Below are positions 1 through 9,570 of a DNA stretch of 64,000 nucleotides, piece after piece. This DNA comes from Microvelia longipes (taxonomy: Eukaryota; Arthropoda; Insecta; Hemiptera; Veliidae), in assembly GCA_018340805.1 (NCBI GenBank), contig JACMZG010001908.1, positions 47,407,265-47,471,264 of the forward strand. Direction: 5' to 3'. The translations under genes were made by a program, and so were the position numbers. Each line of letters begins with the position of its first letter. Positions within the stretch are counted from its first letter, which is position 1. A model generated the notes under the pieces. It did no database searches. It worked only from the letters and a program-made list of their open reading frames with translations, and had not been told where the DNA came from.

Positions 1-479
1 TGAGTCAAAACTAATTCTCTTGGTTTGGTTGATTTAACAATAAATTTCAAGCTCTATTTATACATCAGTAAATTTATGCTACAAATTGAATTAAAAGTTT
101 ATTTAATTATTTAAATTTGTTTTTGCGTTATTCCTAAAAGCAGTGTCACAAAGTGTTTCATATAAAACATCCTTCTCTCTGTTAGGGTCATTAATTTTTT
201 ATTTGAAACTAACTACCAAAGAAAAAATTATTTGAAAACGATATTTTGTTCCCAAACGTTTCTGCGGGACAACATAACTTTCGAACGCTTATATTCGGTT
301 CAGAATTAAACATGACACAAAACTCATCCTTATAAATGCCCTGGACCCTAATATTTATTAAATGTGTATGACGTACATGCAATAATCAACAATAATAACC
401 CGGAAATTTTAAAAATTTACAAAACATAGAAACGTTATTTGGCGGAGTAGAAATTTGAAAAACATATACTTCTATGAAT
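1..479. other. No feature recognised
   Basis: AT-rich sequence without a convincing frame, repeat or RNA structure. Confidence 0.5.
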
Positions 480-596
480 GTTAATCACACGCGCTAAGTC
501 AAATTTTTATTTCTAAATTTAACGGTTGACATATTAAACTTAATGTAAACAAATCACGGGTTTTTGCTACATTTAGAAATTTTCTAACATCATGGC
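480..596 (+). repeat. Dispersed repeat R1, copy 1
   Basis: Shares an ordered set of blocks (TCAAATTTTTATT, ACTTAATGTAA.CAAATCA, CTAAATTT.GAAATTT, ACATC) with 51605-51722. The similarity stops at about 597. Identity unknown. Confidence 0.5.
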
Positions 597-687
597 ACAG
601 ACAAGACTACTAATACCAACAAATTATTAAGAACAACAAAAATACCATGTGGCCGCTTCGTGGCCAAATGGTTTTTAGCCTCTTTAC

Positions 688-846
688 CATTGGTCGTTGG
701 CGCTTCGCGGCTATAGACTTTAATGATTGTGGCTTCCGTGCAAAGTGCGAAGGTCACAGAACATCGAAGAAGCCGAATACCACTAGAGTCTATTGACCAG
801 ATAATTAGGATATGTGTGTCAGCACAATCCGGAACCATTGTGTTAG
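688..846 (-). CDS. Candidate internal exon (53 codons, phase 1-1) of an unknown gene
   Basis: Acceptor AATTATTTTTCAG|CT, an open frame and donor ACCAATG|GTAAAG bound 159 nt (2+156+1), a symmetric phase 1-1 exon. The frame reads NTMVPDCADTHILIIWSIDS, then a segment with RCSVTFALC, and ends VYSREAPTTN. Base composition is clearly richer in GC than the flanks. No domain recognised. The frame stays open past the donor. The left neighbour (480-596) is a dispersed repeat, so the exon could be transposon-derived. Confidence 0.35.
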
Positions 847-901
847 CTGAAAAATAATTGAGGAATAGATTCTTGTGTAGTTTTTTTTCAATCGAAGTCA
901 A

Positions 902-2014
902 TGTTTCCGCCTGTGTATGCTTATGCTAAATAGTTAAAATTTAGTGGAGATAATTAATCTTTAACTACTAACTTTCATTAACTGTCATTAATGGACGAGT
1001 TTTCTCCGTTCTTATTAAACATAGGATCCATGATGGATCCATGTTACCACATCATAATATTTCCTATCGCATTCATATTTGGAGTGCTCGACCTTCCATA
1101 TTATAGGATATATCCATATCCTGTGCTAAGTATGTCCTGTACTGTTATCAGAAGAAATTTCCAAAGTCCTTCCTCTAAGATTATATTTTTCCTTACAATT
1201 ACAAAAACGTCAAAATCCTTCGCCTCTGCGACAAACTATATTTAAACATTTATACTATTGTTATTAATTCAAAATTTCTACAATGACTGTAATAACTTTT
1301 AAAATTTATATAGTTAATTAATTTAAAATAAAATATGAGCTTCAAGATTTCCCAGTCATTTAATGCCCTTTATAATAGATTTCTTTGTAGGTAAAAGGGT
1401 TTTTGGCTTAACCAAGTTCTCCTTTTCGTGAACCTTAAACCCTGGGTAGGGTCATTATTTCCAAACCCTAAAACCTGATACACTTTAACTATCCAGCCAT
1501 TAATCAAATCAATAACTTTATAAACTAAATATTATAATAAACAAAAATAAATTTATGTTAATAAATAAATGCTTACATTTACAAATAAATTAATAATACA
1601 ATATTTTGAAATCGGAGGTAATTTTAAAATACATTCAATGATGTTCTTTAATAATTCTATTTTCTTATTAATTGAATACGTAATGAGCGTTTTCTACATT
1701 TTATATTAATTGTTTTATTTTATCAATTAATTTACGGATTTTTAAAATAAATTAAATTAAAAAATGCCATTTCAGATTTTCGACAATCTGCAGTTGTCAA
1801 ATAAAATCTGTAGTAGAAATTTTATTTTGATTACTTTTTTTGCAATCATTAATTTTATGTGTAATTGTTTTCATTTTTATCAATAATTACGCGTTTAATT
1901 TAATGTTTTACTTTATGACTTAAGTATTTATTTACACTTATTGTTCTGTTGGTTACACATTAAAAACTAATTGTATTAACATATCTGCATGCTTCAAAAA
2001 GGAAATATTTAAAT
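902..2014. other. No gene recognised; 3' flank of gene A
   Basis: An 84-codon frame at 991-1245 has biased, low-information composition and no splice support. GGATCCATGATGGATCC at about 1025 is a near-palindrome. The rest is AT-rich and includes the gene A poly(A) candidate. Confidence 0.5.
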
Positions 2015-2150
2015 TTTTGGCTACACCTTATATTGAAAAGGTTTCGCTTTTTCGGCTACGCCTCAAAAATGAAAAGATTTGGTTTTCTCGGCTACGCCTA
2101 AAAAATTAAAAAAAAAATCATTTTTTCAGTTACACCTTAACAGCTACTTA
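2015..2150 (+). repeat. Short tandem array with GGCTACGCC core
   Basis: Three to four degenerate units of about 45 bp, each with a GGCTAC(A/G)CCT core followed by an A/G-rich spacer (AAAATGAAAAGATTT). Confidence 0.6.
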
Positions 2151-2351
2151 GGTATTGATTGCCCTTTGTGTCGCTTACTAGCTTATTAGAAAAACGAATT
2201 TTTTTTTTGTAAAGTTAGCGTGTAAATTTATATATTTTTCTTCTTCTTCCACTCCTTGCTCCGTTTTTTACCTTTGCTCAAATGTATATTAAGAAAGTTG
2301 ACTAAGTTTTTCTTTGGGATTAGAATTTTCGATTGTCCTTCAAGTGGGAGG

Positions 2352-2487
2352 TCAGTAGAGAGATTTACATCTGTAGAGTTGATTGCACGATTGTCCTGCT
2401 GATCGCTTGATCTGTGAATTCTTGTAGGCGTCTACGTATGCTTTGAATTTTGGATGTCTTATGACGTATGTCATCCTGTCAAGAGCC
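2352..2487 (-). CDS. Gene A exon 3 (C-terminal Cys-pair exon)
   Basis: After the acceptor TTAATCTATTTCAG|G, the phase-2 frame reads W-ALDRMTYVIRHPKFKAYV, continues through a DAYKNSQIKRSAGQ segment to CNQLYRC, and stops at TGA (2354-2352) after KSLY. It is too short to show up as a long ORF. I found it by matching the phase-2 donor of exon 2 and the Y..A...G..G..C pattern shared with gene B exon 3. A 3' UTR of about 420 nt would reach the AATAAA candidate at 1932-1927. Confidence 0.83.
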
Positions 2488-5400
2488 CTGAAATAGATTA
2501 AGAAAATGTGACAGTCAGCTGGAAGCTACATACATACAAACATTTCATGGATTTATAATATTAAACAAAGTAATAAGTAATCAATTATGCTAGTGGGCTG
2601 GAAAATTTTGTTTAATTGGTACGGAAAATTGTTTATTGACAAAGAAAGCGAGTTATAACGGTTCCCGCTCAAACATAGCGTTCTTTAGCGTGAAGGTTGA
2701 ATCGGGTTAACAGAAACATAAAACAAATAAAATATTTAATAAAATTGAGATTTCATTGCATAATAAATAACTGTTTTATATACAGAAGGTTGGACTAAAA
2801 GGCACCTTAGTTCTTACGCTTTTCCTTAATACTAATAAATTTTCAAGTAAAAATAATATTTGAGAAGTTATTTGGTGAAAACAGAATTATAAACAGTTAA
2901 CCACCAGTAGAATATTAAGTGAAATATTAGCTCTCAAAAATGTTGTGCGTTAAATGCGATCGCCTCTCATGCTTATTTAGCGGACATCGCATCAGAAGAG
3001 TTGACCGCATTCTAACAGTCTTCGAGCGTACCTGACTGGATTCCCTCCGCATGGTTTATACGGCGAAATTAACTTAATACTTAATACAATCCTCGAATTT
3101 AGTACTCTGTGTGAACGTAATTATCAGGAGTTCAAGAAAAGTTACTTAAACCTTTCTTATAGTTAAAATTAGTACAAACTATTTCTTAGTTTTGGAAGTT
3201 TTTATGGCTAAGTAAGAGTTATTTCTTATTAAACCATCTCCCTGTAGCTAAGCAGGAGTATCTTGTTTCTGAAATCCTCTTAAAAAATATAATACAAAAG
3301 GAAAATCGTAGTTAAAATTAAACTTTATGCTCGTTGAGGGAAGAAGTCTTATCATGACCCTAGGGAAATTTTCCCCAGCTTTACGTTTTTAGTAATAAGG
3401 TTTTAAGTCGATGCATATTACCAACTATTCCCAAGTCTCTATGAATATAGATAGTGCCTGGAGGTTCATATATTTTATATACTTTACTATTGTATACTTC
3501 ATATTTCATTTTTCTTTAAGTCTATATGCCTTTAGCAAAAACAATGTCTAGGGCTTAGTCAACAAACTATCAACTATTTGTTTTGTTCTTATTTTTCCTT
3601 CAACCTTTTATTTTATTTTTCTTTTAAAGGACTTAGAAATTCTCTAGGGCTCACAGTCTAAATAGTCTCACATCTCATTTCTTATGACAAGTTTTAAATT
3701 TTTTCTCCTTATCTTCATTCTCTAGTTAAATGTTATGATTCTATTATATAATAGTTATTTATGTCATAAGGCTGAGAAGTGTGTTTTTATGTCACGGCAA
3801 TTAGATTTACCGACGAGCGAAGCGAGTCGGGAAAAATTGCCAAGACATAAAGACATTCTCAGCCGGATGGCATACACTATTTTTTTTGAGGTAGCACTCA
3901 TTAAATAAACTGCGCTATATACTTAATTGAAAAAAAACAAACGTCCAATTAACTCCATATTATCGTCGTCATTGAATTCATCCATAGCTCCACACTTTTA
4001 CTCAAAAATGAAAAAGCTTTACAAATAAACACACAAAAATTTACAATTAGAAGAACTTTTAAAAACGAAAAAAAAATTAGTCTACGAACAAAAACAGAAA
4101 CAAAATGAACGTTTTTAAAGAAACCTCATAAAGCTTTTACACAGATTGTTTTTTGAACACGCTACATTACAGTAATGGCGGCAATATATGAATAACTTTT
4201 ACGTCCTAGAAGTTTTTTTTACATTCATTATTGTCCTCGGAGGTGAAAAGTACTAAATAACCTCCTATAACAATAATGATTGGCTTCTCATCCTAAAAAC
4301 GGTCCAATAAAGTGCTCAATTGCGTACTACCTCAAAAAAAGACATTTATTTTTACGTCTTATTACCTTAGTTTGTATTATTTGAAATCGAATATATGGAA
4401 AAAATAATATAGAGACAACTCTGGCGTATAACTTGTATTTATTAATTAAGTTTATTAATATTTGTTGATGATTGTTGATTCTAGATCAAGTCAATTCAGA
4501 TGTAGTTAATCATATAAAGAGATATATGATTCTTTCATTTATTAAACATAGTACACATTATATACTTAATAATTTCATAATCTGAACGAAAAGTACTTAA
4601 TAGTACTTAATAGTATTACTGATAGTTTATTACAAGCAAAAAACATTTTAATACACAAAAAATTTCCTCTAATACTTCGTTTTTATATACTTAAAATAGC
4701 ATATAAAATAATTTAATTTTGTTAATATACACCGATAAGACATAATTTATTGCTATCACCGATAACAGTGATTTCCCGCCAGAACACTATTTTATTCTAC
4801 TTTACTAAGTATTTTAGAAGGAGAAAAAAAGTGCAGATTAGAGTAAGATTCTTCTTAGATTCTTCTAGCTCGAGATTCGTTACGAAACATAGTGTAGTGC
4901 AGTTAAGAGAAAAATCCAGAACGTGCCCGAATATAGTTTTTATCCTAGATTACTCACAGTGTACCCTAGAGTGACCTTATGTACTTAACAAAAACATTGT
5001 GCGGGTCACTTTTCACTACTATGGCGAATTGATTGTCACGTAAAAGTACTAATAAGTAGAGATAGATCAAGCATCTTGAAAAAAGGGGATGACGCACTAA
5101 GTCGTGTCATTCAAAAAGGTGACCCCATCGAATACCAAAAAATAGAGAGAATTCAACGCGAAACACACGTCAAAAACCAACTGCACATGCTTGGTACAAA
5201 CTGCCCATAAGTAAGCACAAATGACTTAACAAGCACCACAAATGTAACAATCACGAGAAGCACAGAAGAAAGTTTAGAAGCAAACTCGACATCCTTTCTA
5301 CATAATCAGCGTTTGGCGCCTTTTTTTTATTATAACCATAGGAAGGTAAGTTTGCTATTATTTCTTTATCTTATACGACTTCCATGGGGTCAGAAATGTT

Positions 5401-7498
5401 ACTTAATGCGTCATCCCCTTTTTTTCAAGATCCTTGAGATAGATTAAAACAAACTGTTAATTGAAAAACTGTTTTCAAATTTGTATATGCTAGATATGTA
5501 CAGTACACGCATGTAAAATTATTCTAATATATCATGAAATAAGTAACAAATAAAAGAATATATTACCATGTTATGAAGGTAGTGTAGGGTGTGGATCTGT
5601 TAGGCGATATCCTGCAAGCGATCCGCTCTATACATTGATCTGACTCTAATACACTTCTGAGATTCGTTATGGAGGAGTAATAAGACTGGTCATCTCTAGC
5701 AACTTGAACGCCATTTGCTGCAGCCGCAGCAGCTGGTGGTTGAAGAGCAGGGATTGGAAGAAGAAGGAGAAGAGGAATAAGAAGAGGTAGTAGAAGGAGT
5801 GGTGCTAAAAGTAATGGAATAAGTGGTAATAAGAGAAGAAGACCTAATGGTATTAGAAGTGGTAGGAAGAGTGCTAATTTTGCTAATTTAAGCAGCTTAA
5901 CAAAAAATACAATTTTGAGAGCTAATAAAATTAAAAAGAATGGCACTTTAAAGAAGGCTAATACTGCTAATTTCAATAAACCGAAAAATTTAAGTTTCCA
6001 GAATATCGCTTTGGCTAATAATAACCAGTGCCAAGGGAATGATTCGTGGTGATAAGGACTGTGATGGTATGTGTGTGGCTTTCTGTGGTGATAGAATGGT
6101 GGTTCTTCGTTGTACGACATGTCGACGTAGTGATATGATTCAGGACGACTTTGATACCCTTGATAGAAACCTGCGTCTGGGGGACCACTGCCTCCTCCGT
6201 GCGGTCCTACCAGCTGAAAAATAGTAAATTTTAAAAAGTAAAATGATTTTAACAGTCTATCGCAGCAGGAGTTGTTGCGGAATCATCTTTATCATTTTAT
6301 ACTACCAAGTTTTGCAAATATGGCATAACGACTACTGACCCCTTGTACGTTGTGTCTAAACGAGTTCGAAACTGATCCTTACGTCAAAGTGGCGCTAAAA
6401 CTAGTTATTTTTAGATGGTGTTTTATTTCACCTTTTTCCAATTTTACAAATTTTACAATTTCTCTGATTTTCTTAAAGATTTTAAAATTTAAAAAACGAG
6501 TAGATTGCTATGATAAATTCTAATGTTAGCTTTGATAGATTCTAATGTTAGCTATGATAAAGTCTAATGTTAGCTACGATAAGTTCTAATGTTAGTTATG
6601 ATAAATTCTAATGTTAGCTACGATAAGTTCTAATGTTAGCTATGATAAATGCTAATGTTCGCAATGATAAAGTCTAATGTTAGCTACGATAAATTCTAAT
6701 GTTAGATACGATAAATTCTAATGTTAGCTGTGATAATTCTAATGTTAGCTACGATAAGTTCTAATGTTAGCTATGATAAATGCTAATGTTCGCAATGATA
6801 AAGTCTAATGTTAACTACGATAAATTCTAATGTTAGCTACGATAAATTCTAGCTGTGATGTTAGCTGTATAATGCTAATGTGAGCTATGATAATGCCATG
6901 TTAGCAATGATAAATTCTAATGTTAGCTATGATAAATTCTAATGTTAGCTGTGATAATCTAATGTTAGCTGTAATAAATGCTAATGTGAGCTATGATAAA
7001 TGCCAATGTTAGCAATGATAAATTCTAATGTTAGCTATGATAAATTCTAATGTTGGCTATGATAAATGCTAATGTTAGCTATGATAAATGTTAATGTTAG
7101 CTGTGATAACATTTAATGTTTTGACCGAAAAGACTTATTGATAAAAAATAAATTTAACAATGAGTGCGATAAAAAAAATATAAGTGACTAATGTAGAATG
7201 GGTTTGTCGTGAGCATTAAATTGACAATAGTTAATCAGTTGTAATATTACTTTGTAAATAGTTGTCAATATTACTTTGAACTATTGTCAATAGTTCAAAG
7301 TAGGGGGAAAGTCATCTTAAAGGGCAATCTACTCATTGGACTTAAGTCTCCGCGTAATTTCAATTACTTGAATAACTAACACCGTTAAAATGTTCTTACC
7401 TCATAATCAGTTCGATGATTTTCTAAATTATTATCCATATCTGACGACCAAGCACCTCCAAGACCAATCAGGGTTACCAGCCAGATTAATTTGAGCAT
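2352..7498 (-). CDS. Gene A: three-exon gene for a secreted/membrane, Leu/Pro-rich, four-Cys protein (293 aa), family unnamed
   Basis: Exons 7498-7400, 6213-5567 and 2487-2352 join to a 293-codon frame (99+647+136 nt including the stop). Seen: residues 1-18 are a signal peptide (MLKLIWLVTLIGLGGAWS). Residues 34-64 are Gly/Pro/Tyr-rich and 65-96 are His/Tyr/Pro-rich. Residues 97-192 are almost entirely hydrophobic, with early K/F repeats and then Leu/Pro runs. A six-Ala run follows. Cys pairs sit at 227/233 (CIERIAC) and 283/289 (CNQLYRC), and the protein ends CKSLY. Introns are GT-AG: GAG|GTAAGAAC ... TTTTTCAG|CTGGTAGG (phase 0) and ACATG|GTAATA ... CTATTTCAG|GGCTC (phase 2). Gene B repeats this plan, which is the main support for the model. 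I do not recognise the family. A cuticle, secretory or membrane role is inference only. A poly(A) signal candidate (AATAAA on the minus strand) lies at 1932-1927. Confidence 0.85.
3761..3882. repeat. Long imperfect inverted repeat with GAGCGAAGCGAG centre
   Basis: GGCTGAGAA...TTTTTATGTC..GGCAATT on the left pairs with AATTGCC.AGACATAAAGAC and TTCTCAGCC on the right. The centre is CCGACGAGCGAAGCGAGTCGG-like (3810-3830). The same GCGAAGCGAG core occurs near the 3' end of element X. Confidence 0.6.
3891..4340. mobile_element. Non-autonomous TIR element (MITE), 450 bp
   Basis: Ends TTTTTTTGAGGTAG... and ...CTACCTCAAAAAAA are inverted, and similarity continues inward with gaps (CACTCATTAAAT versus GAGCACTTTATT). 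No coding sequence inside. Confidence 0.6.
5073..5431. mobile_element. Non-autonomous TIR element (MITE), about 359 bp
   Basis: ATCTTGAAAAAAGGGGATGA at the left is inverted at the right as TCATCCCCTTTTTTTCAAGAT. GAGATAGAT occurs on both flanks and may be a target-site or older repeat. The left half recurs at 28903-29011. Confidence 0.65.
5567..6213 (-). CDS. Gene A exon 2 (His/Tyr-rich segment, Leu/Pro hydrophobic block, CX5C)
   Basis: The open frame extends 31 codons upstream of its first ATG (6120) to a good acceptor, ATTTTTCAG|CTG, at 6213. It therefore starts as LVGPHGGGSGPP rather than at the internal Met. After the hydrophobic block and a six-Ala run come a Tyr/Ser-rich linker and LESDQCIERIACRISP. 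The exon ends ACATG|GTAATA at 5567. The same bases read TGG TAA in frame, so the frame seems to end in Trp-stop if the intron is ignored. Gene B shows the identical arrangement. Confidence 0.85.
6503..7110. repeat. 22-bp minisatellite inside intron 1 of gene A
   Basis: About 25 units of (C/T)TATGATAAATTCTAATGTTAG with variants (TACGATAAGTT, TGTGATAA, GCAATGATAAAG). The array fills about half of the 1186-bp intron, and groups of variant units recur in the same order (higher-order duplication). Confidence 0.9.
7400..7498 (-). CDS. Gene A exon 1 (signal peptide exon)
   Basis: This exon encodes 33 codons, from MLKLIWLVTL to ...HRTDYE, and ends at the donor GAG|GTAAGAAC in phase 0. The first 18 residues form a classic signal peptide (Lys, hydrophobic core, AWS|SD). 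An in-frame ATG lies 21 nt upstream at 7519. I chose 7498 because its context (ATAATAATG, A at -3) is better than TTCTATG and because the signal core follows directly. A start at 7519 would add MLQNTII. Confidence 0.82.
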
Positions 7499-7539
7499 TA
7501 TTATTGTATTCTGTAACATAGAACAATAACTAATATTAA

Positions 7540-7575
7540 TATTGCTGATCTCATAAAGTGAATTATAAATAGTTG
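7540..7575 (-). promoter_or_regulatory. Candidate core promoter of gene A (TATA-like plus initiator-like)
   Basis: On the minus strand CTATTTATAATT (7572-7561) is followed about 23-25 bases later by GATCAGC (7550-7544), whose TCAG resembles the arthropod initiator with +1 near 7546. This gives a 5' UTR of about 47 nt to the chosen ATG. It is inferred from spacing only, and AT-rich DNA yields TATA-like strings often. Confidence 0.4.
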
Positions 7576-7628
7576 GAGTAATCGACATATGCAAACAAAG
7601 AAATTAATGCTTTGAGTGATACGCCTTC

Positions 7629-7779
7629 ACTACTTCTTTAACTGTGAAATTCTACTAATTTACTACTGTGAAATTCAATTTACTACTGTGAAATTCTACT
7701 AATTTACTACTGTGAAATTCTACTAATTTACTACTGTGAAATTCTACTAATTTACTACTGTGAAATTCTACTAATTTAC
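7629..7779. repeat. 25-bp tandem array upstream of gene A
   Basis: Six near-identical units of TACTACTGTGAAATTCTACT plus AATTT, one with a short deletion. It lies 60 bp or more upstream of the candidate promoter on the minus strand. Confidence 0.9.
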
Positions 7780-8687
7780 TCTTATTGTCAAATGCGTTTC
7801 CTTGAATGCTCGCGACTTGATATTCTACCGCAATTTTATTTCTTTAATACTTCTGTGTAATATTATCTCTAATGTCAACTTTAATAGACTAGAAAAGTTA
7901 AAAAGATTGTGGAAGTATATTAACTGGAAAATTCCACTAATGTAAATGGGACCGTTTTGAACTTACTAACGTAGCAAAGTGGGTATGCTAATAGCGTCCT
8001 TGTTAAAATATAAATAACAATATTTAACTGATAATGTAATAATAATAATAATACTTTATTTTAAAAATATTTTACAAGTTTTATCCTATCAGGTTATCCT
8101 TATATTAGTGAAAAAGCAAAAAATAATTTATAATTCAAAAAAACTAACAAATGTCATCAGAAACAAAATAATAAATTATCAGGAAAGTGTTTGATCTTAG
8201 AAATGACCTATTTTTACTATTTTTTTTTATGACATATCAATATATGAGGGTTCTTAGCTTATGAAGCTAAAATATATTGGCCAAATATGAAATAGTATAG
8301 ATATGTAATAGTTCGGAATAATTTCATCGTACGTCAAAATTAAACCTTATAACTGGAAAAGATATAAATTAAACAAATAAAACGATGTAAATTAAACAAA
8401 TAAAACTCAGAAAAATGTATACTTCTTTTGATAATATCTATCTTAAAACAAATGAACAAAATTAGATAACAAAGGATAAATGCTTAGTACTGCAAAAAAT
8501 ATATTAAGGTGACCAAAATAACGCAGATACATAAATCAACGCATCTCTATGTAGCTTCACTGTTATAAATACCTTCTATTCCAATTCTCATTTAAATTCA
8601 TTTAGTTATTTGTATGCAAATGGGCTCTAAACTTCTCTTCATTTCTTCTCTTAATCTTTTATCTATCTTTATCCTGTATGGTACCAT
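7780..8687. other. No gene recognised
   Basis: An (AAT)n run at about 8036-8056 next to ACTTTATT looks like the reversed tail of an old retroelement. Otherwise AT-rich sequence without a supported feature. Confidence 0.45.
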
Positions 8688-8888
8688 CTATTTCTTACCG
8701 TGTTTCCTTGATGATTTATTCAAATCTAAATTAATTTCTCTCATCATACCATCGCCTATATCACGAGCTATCTCCAATGCTCAGTCAATGTCATTGTTGC
8801 CGAGTAGTTTAGCATGAGGAGCATAGCAGCACGCAAGGTTTATCGCATGGCTGTAGCCGCTTTTCAAAGTCATTATTTTACGTGTTAT
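8688..8888 (-). pseudogene. Decayed exon-like reading frame with one internal TGA
   Basis: After an acceptor-like TCCATCCAG (8890-8889) one frame reads ITRKIMTLKSGYSHAINLAC, CYAPHAKLLGNNDID, TGA, then ALEIARDIGDGMMREINLDL and NKSSRKHG. It ends at a donor-like CG|GTAAGA or at TAG (8688). Apart from the single stop it has the codon and residue balance of real protein. No family recognised. It may be a dead exon, a transposon fragment or a sequencing error; a selenocysteine reading is very unlikely. Confidence 0.4.
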
Positions 8889-9570
8889 CTGGATGGATTT
8901 AATACTCAGATAGTACCGTATTGATTGCTATGATTCATACCAATACTGATGAATGTAATATCAATAATATGCATAATATTATGTTAGATATGTTGACTAT
9001 AGATTGCTATATTTGATATTGAATTAAACTTAAAACATTAACGAGACGAGATACATTTAGGGGAAGAAATATCATTAACATGAAGGTTTAAGAAATATCT
9101 AGAGGGGTCCGTGATAAAACGAGCGTGTTGACCTATCTACTAGAATGTCTGCATCCGATCCCAATCAGGAATTTATTTTTCTTGAGGAAGGTTTTTTTCT
9201 TTAGATGAGCTGCCTCTCAAAATGCCAATGGTTTCATACCTATATGATGTCAGGTACTTGTTAAAGATCCCTACCCTAAGTAGCATAACCCCTATATGTA
9301 GTCTTAATAAATAAATATTTCGACTTATTCTTTCAAGAACAAGTTAAAACTCACAGATCTTTGGAAATAGCGTCGTTTCTAGGTAAAACTATCAAAACTT
9401 AAGTTAAGTCATCCATATGCATTGACTTTCAGTGGATTTAATTCAATCTATGTAAATGTATTATTATTTATAGATCTTTGTTTTCTCTTTAATTCTTATA
9501 CTTAATTTTTTAACTTATCTTAAATTGATTCAGCTCGGTTTAATTCTTATTTATTACTTATTAGTTCCTA
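8889..9570. other. No gene recognised; possible retroelement tail
   Basis: TAGTCTTAATAAATAAATAT at about 9300 resembles the 3' tail of a non-LTR element. No coding sequence could be assigned. Confidence 0.35.

Larger units (their letters stand above)
2488..5566 (-). other. Intron 2 of gene A (3.1 kb)
   Basis: Holds a long imperfect hairpin (3761-3882), a TIR element (3891-4340) and another (5073-5431). The stretch 2940-3060 is richer in GC but has only short frames on both strands. A 74-codon frame at 4750-4974 has no splice context. The remainder is unremarkable. Confidence 0.65.

Noticed and set aside
990..1245. 84-codon plus ORF
   Set aside because: No domain, signal peptide or splice context; the residue mix is what AT-rich noise gives.
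5563..6120. Single-exon gene starting at the internal ATG (6120) and ending Trp-stop
   Set aside because: The frame extends upstream to a good acceptor, a signal-peptide exon fits in phase, and a homologous downstream exon fits the phase-2 donor.
6503..7110. CRISPR-like regular repeats
   Set aside because: Units are contiguous with no unique spacers, in a eukaryotic intron; an ordinary minisatellite.
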